5,477 bases of DNA, from positions 1-5,477 of the forward strand of contig CAKRRU010000141.1 of NCBI GenBank assembly GCA_934394515.1, in the 5' to 3' direction. Positions 1 to 5,477 of this stretch are shown piece after piece. The notes beneath the pieces were generated by a model. The model had not been told where the DNA came from. It saw only the letters and a program-made list of their open reading frames with translations, and did not search any database. Both the position numbers and the translations under genes were made by a program. This stretch comes from an uncultured Acetatifactor sp. (GTDB lineage Bacteria; Bacillota; Clostridia; Lachnospirales; Lachnospiraceae). The number at the start of each line of letters is the position of its first letter. Positions within the stretch are counted from its first letter, which is position 1.

Positions 1-1272
1 TATTTCTACACCAGTTCCGCACCCTGGCTGCCGAAGAGATTCTCCGGCAAGGCCGTACAGGAAGGACAGCGTAAATTCATGGGTACCCTGTGGAATACCT
101 ACGCATTCTTTGTACTGTATGCAAACATTGATAATTTTGATGCTTCCAAGTACACCCTGGAGTATGACAAGCTGCCCGTTATGGATAAGTGGCTGCTGTC
201 CAAGCTGAACTCTACTGTAGCCGAGGTAGACAGCAATCTGGATCAGTACCGTATCCCTGAGGCTGCCAAGGCGCTGCAGGACTTCGTAGATGAGATGAGT
301 AACTGGTATGTAAGACGCAGCCGTGAGCGTTTCTGGGCAAAGGGCATGGAGCAGGATAAGATCAATGCTTACATGACGCTGTACACCGCACTGGTGACCA
401 TCTGCAAGGCTGCAGCACCCATGATCCCGTTCATGACCGAGGATATTTATCAGAACCTGGTAAGAAGCAACGATCCGACCGCTCCCGAAAGTATTCATCT
501 GTGTGATTTCCCTGTAGTCAACAAGGATCACATCGACAAGAAGCTGGAAGAGGATATGGAGGATGTACTGGATGCTGTCGTTATGGGACGTGCATGCCGT
601 AACGAGGCTGCCATCAAGAACCGTCAGCCCATCAGCAGAATGTATATCAAGGCAGACTTTACCCTGAGTGAGTTCTATCAGGAGATCATTGAGGACGAAC
701 TGAATGTGAAGGAAGTGGTATTCACCGATGATGTACGCGACTTTACCTCTTACACCTTCAAGCCTCAGCTGCGTACCGTAGGACCCAAGTACGGCAAACA
801 GCTGGGTGGCATCCAGAAGCATCTGGCAGCATTGGACGGCAATGCCGCTATGGACGAGCTGAATGCAGACGGCGCATTAAAGTTCGATGTAGACGGTGTG
901 GCTGTGGAACTGACCAAGGATGATCTGCTGATCGATATGGCACAGAAGGAAGGCTATGTATCCCAGGAGGACAACAAGATGACCGTTGTCCTGGATACCA
1001 ACCTGACACCGGAACTGGTAGAGGAAGGCTTCGTATACGAGATCATCAGCAAGATCCAGACCATGCGTAAGGAGAGCGGCTTCGAAGTGACCGACCACAT
1101 TCGCGTATCCATCAACGGTAACGACAAGCTGGCCGAGATCGCACAGAAGAACAAAGATGCAATCAGCGGTAAGGTTCTGGCTGACGAACTGACAAGCGGT
1201 GCGGAGTACTCCGTATCCAGGGAATGGAATATCAACGGCGAGAACGCAGTGATCGCAGTGGAGAGAGTATAG
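1..1272 (+). CDS. ileS: Isoleucyl-tRNA synthetase, C-terminal part (5'-truncated by window edge)
   Basis: Cytoplasmic enzyme that charges tRNA-Ile with isoleucine using ATP. The reading frame is open from base 1 and ends at a TAG stop (1270-1272), giving the last 423 residues. The opening residues (YFYTSSAPWLPKRFS) match the segment just after the KMSKS region, so the HIGH motif, editing domain and KMSKS loop lie upstream. In fragment numbering, the anticodon-binding domain shows DKWLLSKL (62-69), NWYVRRSRERFW (101-112) and RNEAAIKNRQPIS (200-212). A C-terminal module follows, with FKPQLRTVGPKYG (from 253) and EEGFVYEIISKIQTMRKESGFEVTDHI (341-367). No cysteine occurs after residue 199, so the C-terminal zinc-binding Cys cluster of the classical bacterial type is absent. 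That points to the longer, eukaryote-like type 2 IleRS (DUF5915-type tail), a class known for low mupirocin sensitivity; resistance here is inference. Codon use is that of a highly expressed gene. The gene is followed by a terminator, so it ends its transcription unit. Confidence 0.96.
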   Translation, partial: YFYTSSAPWLPKRFSGKAVQEGQRKFMGTLWNTYAFFVLYANIDNFDASKYTLEYDKLPVMDKWLLSKLNSTVAEVDSNLDQYRIPEAAKALQDFVDEMSNWYVRRSRERFWAKGMEQDKINAYMTLYTALVTICKAAAPMIPFMTEDIYQNLVRSNDPTAPESIHLCDFPVVNKDHIDKKLEEDMEDVLDAVVMGRACRNEAAIKNRQPISRMYIKADFTLSEFYQEIIEDELNVKEVVFTDDVRDFTSYTFKPQLRTVGPKYGKQLGGIQKHLAALDGNAAMDELNADGALKFDVDGVAVELTKDDLLIDMAQKEGYVSQEDNKMTVVLDTNLTPELVEEGFVYEIISKIQTMRKESGFEVTDHIRVSINGNDKLAEIAQKNKDAISGKVLADELTSGAEYSVSREWNINGENAVIAVERV

Positions 1273-1280
1273 TATGAAGA

Positions 1281-1325
1281 GAACTTCTGATCACTCAGAG
1301 CAAAGGCTCTTTTGTGAAGAAGTTC
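1281..1325 (+). other. Imperfect stem-loop directly after ileS
   Basis: Beginning eight bases after the ileS stop, GAACTTCT (1281-1288) pairs exactly with AGAAGTTC (1318-1325). Inside this, TCAC (1291-1294) pairs with GTGA (1314-1317), and AGAGC (1297-1301) pairs with GCTCT (1306-1310) around an AAAG loop. The inner hairpin is followed by a short T run (1310-1313), so it could act as a weak first terminator. The whole could equally be a 3'-end structure protecting the ileS mRNA. The structure was read by eye and no folding energy was calculated. Confidence 0.5.
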
Positions 1326-1340
1326 CGGGTTTTATATCGC

Positions 1341-1376
1341 AAGAGGCTTTCCGGGGAAATCCCGGGAAGCTTTTTT
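1341..1376 (+). terminator. Intrinsic terminator of ileS
   Basis: GCTTTCCGGG (1346-1355) pairs with CCCGGGAAGC (1361-1370) to form a 10-bp stem with one G-U pair and a five-base loop (GAAAT). Six Ts follow at once (1371-1376). The A-rich bases before the stem can pair with the T run and extend it. This is a textbook Rho-independent terminator for transcripts coming from ileS, and it lies upstream of the promoter of the next gene. Confidence 0.9.
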
Positions 1377-1396
1377 GTGCGCACAGGAAAAATATC

Positions 1397-1405
1397 TGCT
1401 ATAAT
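1397..1405 (+). promoter_or_regulatory. Probable extended -10 promoter of the membrane protein gene
   Basis: TGCTATAAT combines a perfect TATAAT (1400-1405) with the TGn extension (1397-1399) of a housekeeping sigma-A promoter. No good -35 box is present: the best candidate, TTGTGC at 1375-1380, overlaps the terminator T run and gives a long 19-bp spacer. The extended -10 could compensate. Transcription would start near 1412, leaving a leader of about 58 bases. Confidence 0.62.
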
Positions 1406-1447
1406 ACAGAACAGAATGGATGAAAATATCTGAAAACAGAATGAATC

Positions 1448-1458
1448 AAGGGAAGGAA
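1448..1458 (+). promoter_or_regulatory. Ribosome binding site of the membrane protein gene
   Basis: AAGGGAAGGAA is purine-rich and complementary to the 16S rRNA 3' end. It lies about 12 bases before the ATG at 1470, slightly farther than usual. An in-frame TAA at 1461-1463 excludes any start further upstream, so 1470 is the earliest possible start. Confidence 0.7.
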
Positions 1459-1469
1459 TATAATATAAA

Positions 1470-2780
1470 ATGAAACAGGCAGATCGAAAAAAATATGGTA
1501 TTCTGGCAGGAATGTTTCTGGTTCTGCTTCTTGCGCATGCCTTGATCCGGGCAGATTTCGGAGATGACCTGGCATATCAAAATATTCTGGACAACCAGTC
1601 CATGTTTGATTTTTTGCGGGAGCGTTATTATACATGGTCATCCAGAGTACTGATCGAAGCAGTCATGCTGCTCTTTGTGACCGGGAACGTATGGCTTTGG
1701 AAGATTGCGGACAGCCTGATGATCATGCTGCTTTTATGGATCATAAGTGAATTGTTTGGAGGAGAGAGTGCGCAGGACAAAATGCGTGCACAGATTCTGT
1801 TGTTCTGTATGATATGGATCGTTCCGTTTTTTTCTCTGAGCAGTGCCGGATGGATCACAACTACGATCAATTATCTCTGGCCGCTTACCCTGGGGCTGGT
1901 GGCAATGCTGCCGTTGAAACACTGGACCTGTGGAGAACAGATTCCTTTGTGGGAATATGGTGTATGTCCACTCTGTGCGCTTTATGGGGCAAATATGGAA
2001 CAAATGGGCGCGATCCTGTTGGGAAGTTATATAGTGTTCGGCGGATATCTTTTCCGGAAAAGGAAGAAACTGGAGCCGTTATATTTTGTACAATTGCTTC
2101 TGATTGCTGCATCGTTGGCATTTATTCTCGCGGCGCCGGGAAATGCCTGCCGGACAGAAGCGGAGATACAGCGCTTTTTCCCCGAATTTGCAGAGTTGTC
2201 TGCCGGACAGAAGCTGTGGATGGGATTTTTGGATACCACACAGTATTATCTGGCGGTGGGAGATGGACAGAAGAGTTATGTTTTTGGCCTGTTTGCTTTG
2301 GTACTGTGGCTGGCGGCGCTGCTTGCTTTTGGAAACCGGAAGGAAAAACGCGGAATTCCGGGGAGTTTGATGTCCCTGGTTCCGGTGCTGTTTTACTGGG
2401 GAATCGGTCAGGCAGGTAATTTATTATTAAACACCGGACTTTTGACCAGAGGTCGTAACGGTATCGGAGTGCTGGCGCAGAACCGGCAGATTCCCGGAAT
2501 GTCCTTTTTTGCCGGTGGATTGGTGATCTTTCAGACCGTGTGCTATCTGCTCGTGCTTGCGGCAGTGGCAGGAACGATCCTGTATGTATGGGGAGTATCC
2601 GGGGAAGCTATGCTGGAATTGCTGATCCTGGCAGCAGGATTTTTGTCGCGGCTGGTGGTGGGATTTTCCCCTACGATCTATGCGTCCGGTGACCGGACGG
2701 CACTGTTTTGCACAGCGGCCATTCTGATCGTTACACTGCGCAATTTGCAGAAAATTTTTGCCGGGGTAAAGACAAAGTAA
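1470..2780 (+). CDS. Polytopic membrane protein, DUF6056 / GT-C-like family
   Basis: A 436-residue integral membrane protein of unknown substrate. Reading hydrophobicity by eye suggests about 10-12 membrane segments: near 10-26, 60-75, 78-95, 107-122, 136-150, 165-195 (possibly two), 203-222, 268-288, 300-320, 346-375, 380-398 and 411-427. The first segment is a signal anchor followed by an outside loop with an acidic pair (DD, 32-33) and RYYTWSSR (52-59), E63. Other likely conserved motifs are NYLWPL (134-139), NMEQ (175-178), APGNACR (222-228) and SPTIYASGDRT (400-410). An acidic motif after the first membrane helix is typical of GT-C-fold glycosyltransferases using polyprenyl-phosphate sugars. 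The APGN..R and SPTxYASGxRT motifs are what I recall from DUF6056 proteins of clostridia and streptococci. A role in modifying surface polymers is inference. The gene has its own promoter, and no glycan cluster surrounds it. Codon use differs from both neighbours. The ORF is intact, without frameshift. Confidence 0.85.
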   Translation: MKQADRKKYGILAGMFLVLLLAHALIRADFGDDLAYQNILDNQSMFDFLRERYYTWSSRVLIEAVMLLFVTGNVWLWKIADSLMIMLLLWIISELFGGESAQDKMRAQILLFCMIWIVPFFSLSSAGWITTTINYLWPLTLGLVAMLPLKHWTCGEQIPLWEYGVCPLCALYGANMEQMGAILLGSYIVFGGYLFRKRKKLEPLYFVQLLLIAASLAFILAAPGNACRTEAEIQRFFPEFAELSAGQKLWMGFLDTTQYYLAVGDGQKSYVFGLFALVLWLAALLAFGNRKEKRGIPGSLMSLVPVLFYWGIGQAGNLLLNTGLLTRGRNGIGVLAQNRQIPGMSFFAGGLVIFQTVCYLLVLAAVAGTILYVWGVSGEAMLELLILAAGFLSRLVVGFSPTIYASGDRTALFCTAAILIVTLRNLQKIFAGVKTK

Positions 2781-2809
2781 GAAAAAACTGTATTTTAGGA
2801 AAAAGGTCC

Positions 2810-2826
2810 TACGAAAATATACGAAA
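2810..2826 (+). repeat. TACGAAA direct repeat upstream of the glgP promoter
   Basis: TACGAAA occurs at 2810-2816 and again at 2820-2826. The 10-bp period puts both copies on the same face of the helix, and the second ends four bases before the putative -35 box. This is where an activator would bind, but the repeat is short and A-rich, so chance is a serious alternative. Confidence 0.35.
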
Positions 2827-2829
2827 CGG

Positions 2830-2858
2830 TTGGAATGAACGGAAAGATTTGGTATAAT
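2830..2858 (+). promoter_or_regulatory. Sigma-A-type promoter of glgP
   Basis: The -35 box TTGGAA (2830-2835, four of six matches to TTGACA) is separated by 17 bp from a perfect -10 box TATAAT (2853-2858). A TG (2850-2851) one base before the -10 box adds an extended element. Transcription should start near 2865, giving a leader of roughly 37 bases. The leader is too short for a riboswitch, so any control probably acts on initiation. Confidence 0.78.
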
Positions 2859-2884
2859 ATGTACATTGTCAGTTAGATCCTGAT

Positions 2885-2893
2885 GGAGAGGAG
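2885..2893 (+). promoter_or_regulatory. Ribosome binding site fixing the GTG start of glgP
   Basis: GGAGAGGAG is a strong Shine-Dalgarno sequence with eight bases between it and GTG at 2902. An in-frame TGA at 2881-2883 closes the frame upstream. The first in-frame ATG is codon 75, well inside the conserved domain. GTG is therefore the only sensible start. Confidence 0.85.
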
Positions 2894-2901
2894 AATACAA
2901 A

Positions 2902-5403
2902 GTGAAAAGCACAGCAATCGACAAGAACAAGACGAAGAAACCGGAATTTGACAAAGAACTCTTTAAGAGAAGCGTGGAATATAATGTACGCACCCTGTAC
3001 CGTAAAACGCTGGAAGAGGCAGATGCACAGCAGATCTTCCAGGCAGTGTCTTATGCGGTCAAGGATCGTATCGTAGAGAATTGGATGGAGACCCAGAAGG
3101 CATACGAGAAGGAAGATCCCAAGATGGTCTACTACATGTCCATGGAGTTCCTTATGGGAAGAGCACTGGGCAACAACCTGATCAACTTAAGGGCTTACAA
3201 GCCCGTAGCAGAAGCACTGGACGAGTTGGGACTTGACCTGAATCTGATAGAGGATCAGGAGCCGGATGCCGCACTGGGCAATGGTGGTCTGGGACGTCTG
3301 GCAGCATGCTTCCTGGATTCCCTGGCAACGTTAGGGTATCCCGCATACGGCTGCGGTATCCGTTATCGTTACGGTATGTTCAGGCAGGAGATCCGTGACG
3401 GTTATCAGGTAGAGGTTCCCGATAACTGGCTGATGAACGGCAATCCTTTCGAACTGCGCAGACCCGAATATGCGAAGATCGTTAAGTTTGGCGGCTATGT
3501 AAGTGTACATACCGATGAGAACGGCAGAAACGTATTTACCCAGGAAGGCTATCAGTCCGTTAAGGCAGTTCCCTTCGATTTCCCCATTGTGGGTTACGGT
3601 AACGGCATCGTAAATACCCTGCGTATCTGGGATGCAGAGCCCGTAGAGTGCTTCCAGCTGGATTCCTTTGACAAGGGCGATTATCAGAAGGCTGTTGAGC
3701 AGGAGAACCTGGCCCGTAATATCGTAGAGGTGCTGTATCCCAACGATAACCATTATGCAGGTAAAGAGCTGCGCCTGAAGCAACAGTATTTCTTCATCTC
3801 CGCATCCGTACAGGAAGCTGTGGAGAAGTACATGAGAAAACATGACGATATTCACAAGTTCTATGAGAAGGTTACCTTCCAGTTAAACGATACCCATCCT
3901 ACCGTAGCAATCGCTGAGCTGATGCGTGTGCTGATGGATGACTACTATCTGACCTGGGAGGAAGCATGGGACATCACGACCAAGACCTGTGCTTACACCA
4001 ACCATACCATCATGGCAGAAGCTTTGGAGAAATGGCCCATCGAACTGTTCTCCAGACTGCTTCCCAGAATCTACCAGATCGTAGAAGAGATCAACCGCAG
4101 ATTCGTTCTGGATATCCAGCAGAAGTACAGCAACGTACCCGGTGTGGATGTACAGGAGAAGATCCGCAAGATGGCCATCATCTATGATGGACAGGTGAAG
4201 ATGGCAAACATGGCAATCGTTTCCGGTTACTCTGTCAACGGTGTGGCAAGACTGCATACCGAGATCCTGGAGAAACAGGAACTGAAGGACTTCTATGAGA
4301 TGTTCCCGGAGCGTTTCAATAATAAGACCAACGGTATCACCCAGAGACGTTTCCTGCTGCATGCGAATCCGCTGCTGGCTGACTGGGTAACTGCTCACGT
4401 AGGTGATGACTGGATCACCGACCTGCCTCAGATCTCCCGCCTGAAGGTATATGCGGATGACAAGAAGGCACAGCAGGAGTTCATGAACATCAAGTACCAG
4501 AACAAAGTACGTCTGGCAAAATACATTTTAGAACACAACGGTATTGAAGTAGATCCCAGATCCATCTTCGACGTACAGGTAAAGCGTCTGCATGAGTACA
4601 AGAGACAGCTGTTAAATATTCTGCATGTAATGTATCTGTACAATGAGTTGAAGGAGCATCCGGAACTGGATTTCTATCCCAGAACTTTTATCTTCGGAGC
4701 AAAGGCAGCAGCCGGTTACCGTAATGCGAAGCTGACCATCAAACTGATCAACTCCGTAGCTGACGTAGTGAATAACGACCCTACGATCAACGGTAAGATC
4801 AAGGTTGTATTTATCGAAAACTACAACGTATCCAACGCAGAGATCATCTTCGCAGCAGCAGATGTATCCGAACAGATCTCTACCGCAAGTAAAGAAGCAT
4901 CCGGTACCGGTAACATGAAGTTCATGCTGAACGGTGCGCTGACTCTGGGAACCATGGACGGTGCGAATGTGGAGATCGTAGAAGAAGTGGGTGAGGAGAA
5001 TGCCTTCATCTTCGGCCTGTCCGCACAGGAAGTTATTAACTTCGAGAACCATGGCGGCTATGATCCCATGGAGATCTTCAACAATGATCAGGATATCCGC
5101 AAGGTACTGATGCAGCTGATCAACGGAACTTTCGCACCGGGAGATCCCGAGCTGTTCCGTCCGCTGTACAACTCCCTGCTGAACACCCAGTGTACCGCCA
5201 AGGCAGATACCTACTTCATCCTCAAAGACTTCAAGTCTTACGCAGAGGCACAGAAGAGAGTGGAAGCTGCTTACCGCGATGAAGACGGTTGGGCAAAGAG
5301 CGCGATCCTGAACGTGGCTTGCTCCGGCAAGTTCACCTCCGACAGAACCATAAAACAGTATGTGGATGAGATCTGGCATCTGGATAAGGTAGTACTGAAA
5401 TAA
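2902..5403 (+). CDS. glgP: Glycogen/maltodextrin phosphorylase (GT35 family)
   Basis: A cytoplasmic, pyridoxal-phosphate-dependent enzyme that cleaves terminal alpha-1,4-glucosyl units of glycogen or maltodextrin with phosphate, releasing glucose-1-phosphate. The protein is complete at 833 residues, normal for the family. Visible family landmarks are YYMSMEFLMGRALGNNL (77-93), the glycine-rich GNGGLGRLAACFLDS (126-140), QLNDTHP (327-333) and TNHTI (366-370, with H368 matching the catalytic-site His377 of the rabbit enzyme). Also present are VKRLHEYKRQLLN (560-572, with R562 and K567 matching the phosphate-site Arg569 and Lys574) and EASGTGNMKFMLN (665-677), the PLP signature with Schiff-base lysine K673. 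All key residues are intact. I see no counterpart of the animal N-terminal phosphorylation site, so phosphorylation control is not expected. Whether the main substrate is glycogen or maltodextrin (glgP or malP) cannot be told from sequence alone. Other glycogen genes are not in view. Codon use is strongly optimised, implying high expression from its own promoter. Confidence 0.97.
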   Translation: MKSTAIDKNKTKKPEFDKELFKRSVEYNVRTLYRKTLEEADAQQIFQAVSYAVKDRIVENWMETQKAYEKEDPKMVYYMSMEFLMGRALGNNLINLRAYKPVAEALDELGLDLNLIEDQEPDAALGNGGLGRLAACFLDSLATLGYPAYGCGIRYRYGMFRQEIRDGYQVEVPDNWLMNGNPFELRRPEYAKIVKFGGYVSVHTDENGRNVFTQEGYQSVKAVPFDFPIVGYGNGIVNTLRIWDAEPVECFQLDSFDKGDYQKAVEQENLARNIVEVLYPNDNHYAGKELRLKQQYFFISASVQEAVEKYMRKHDDIHKFYEKVTFQLNDTHPTVAIAELMRVLMDDYYLTWEEAWDITTKTCAYTNHTIMAEALEKWPIELFSRLLPRIYQIVEEINRRFVLDIQQKYSNVPGVDVQEKIRKMAIIYDGQVKMANMAIVSGYSVNGVARLHTEILEKQELKDFYEMFPERFNNKTNGITQRRFLLHANPLLADWVTAHVGDDWITDLPQISRLKVYADDKKAQQEFMNIKYQNKVRLAKYILEHNGIEVDPRSIFDVQVKRLHEYKRQLLNILHVMYLYNELKEHPELDFYPRTFIFGAKAAAGYRNAKLTIKLINSVADVVNNDPTINGKIKVVFIENYNVSNAEIIFAAADVSEQISTASKEASGTGNMKFMLNGALTLGTMDGANVEIVEEVGEENAFIFGLSAQEVINFENHGGYDPMEIFNNDQDIRKVLMQLINGTFAPGDPELFRPLYNSLLNTQCTAKADTYFILKDFKSYAEAQKRVEAAYRDEDGWAKSAILNVACSGKFTSDRTIKQYVDEIWHLDKVVLK

Positions 5404-5410
5404 ATGGCAA

Positions 5411-5424
5411 GTTAGTTAACTAAC
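5411..5424. promoter_or_regulatory. Perfect 14-bp palindrome after glgP, possible operator
   Basis: GTTAGTTAACTAAC is identical to its own reverse complement and starts seven bases after the glgP stop. As RNA it gives only a 5-bp stem with a TTAA loop and no T run, so it is a poor terminator. Its size and AT-rich symmetry fit a dimeric repressor site of the MarR type, perhaps controlling a gene beyond the window end. No promoter is visible beside it within the window. Confidence 0.4.
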
Positions 5425-5425
5425 C

Positions 5426-5446
5426 GGACGAACTCCCGGGACGAAC
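5426..5446 (+). repeat. GGACGAAC direct repeat around a CCCGGG palindrome
   Basis: GGACGAAC is found at 5426-5433 and 5439-5446, a 13-bp period, with the 8-bp palindrome TCCCGGGA (5434-5441) overlapping the second copy. It follows the 14-bp palindrome at once. Its role is unknown. The rest of the window to 5477 shows no start codon with a ribosome binding site and no complete terminator. Confidence 0.35.
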
Positions 5447-5477
5447 AGAAGGGCTCTCTTTCAGTTGTAAGGTCTAC

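Noticed and set aside
1416..1433. Five-codon leader peptide (MDENI) upstream of the membrane protein gene
   Set aside because: It has no ribosome binding site, lies almost at the predicted transcript start, and shows no attenuator structure after it.
1814..2419. 201-residue open frame overlapping the membrane protein gene in another + frame
   Set aside because: It lies wholly inside the membrane protein gene, has no ribosome binding site at its start, and its product is a Cys/Trp-rich jumble without recognisable domains.
2815..2835. Possible catabolite-response (cre) element upstream of glgP
   Set aside because: Only the central AAnCGnT core fits. The outer TG and CA positions needed for CcpA binding do not match well.
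2427..2993. 188-residue antisense open frame spanning the middle gene end and glgP start
   Set aside because: It runs across the glgP promoter and ribosome binding site, has no promoter or ribosome binding site of its own that I could see, and shows no domain.
4612..5379. 255-residue antisense open frame inside glgP
   Set aside because: It is a by-product of the strongly biased codon use of glgP. The glgP frame has complete family motifs here, and the antisense product resembles nothing known.
5447..5477. Possible glgP terminator at the window end
   Set aside because: Only a weak GAA/TTC pairing around GGGCTCTC can be seen and there is no T run. Any terminator would lie beyond the window.

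Overview
This looks like chromosomal DNA of a Gram-positive, fermentative Firmicute, most likely a gut clostridium of the Lachnospiraceae type. I infer this from the clostridial character of the two housekeeping proteins, the strong purine-rich ribosome binding sites, the extended -10 promoters (TGnTATAAT) and the U-tailed intrinsic terminator. No database search was possible, so the genus is left open.

Layout, all on the + strand: (1) 1-1272 is the 3' part of ileS (isoleucyl-tRNA synthetase); its 5' part, with the catalytic and editing domains, lies outside the window. (2) 1273-1469 holds an imperfect stem-loop right after the ileS stop, a strong intrinsic terminator (1341-1376), and an extended -10 promoter and ribosome binding site for the next gene. 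(3) 1470-2780 encodes a 436-residue polytopic membrane protein that resembles the DUF6056 / GT-C-like family; its substrate is unknown. (4) 2781-2901 has no clear terminator but a good promoter for the last gene, preceded by a 10-bp-spaced TACGAAA direct repeat. (5) 2902-5403 is a complete glycogen/maltodextrin phosphorylase gene (glgP) starting at GTG. (6) 5404-5477 is the start of an intergenic region with a perfect 14-bp palindrome and a short direct repeat; the next gene is not in view.

The three genes look like separate transcription units: ileS is terminated, and the other two each have their own promoter. The functions (translation, a probable cell-surface glycan or lipid-linked sugar role, and storage polysaccharide breakdown) do not form an obvious pathway. 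The middle gene differs from both neighbours in codon use (8 of its 18 Arg codons are CGG, none of about 40 in glgP), which fits a lowly expressed or later-arrived gene between two highly expressed ones.

I found no convincing undescribed system here. The points most worth a second look are the membrane protein and the two short symmetric or repeated DNA elements flanking glgP.
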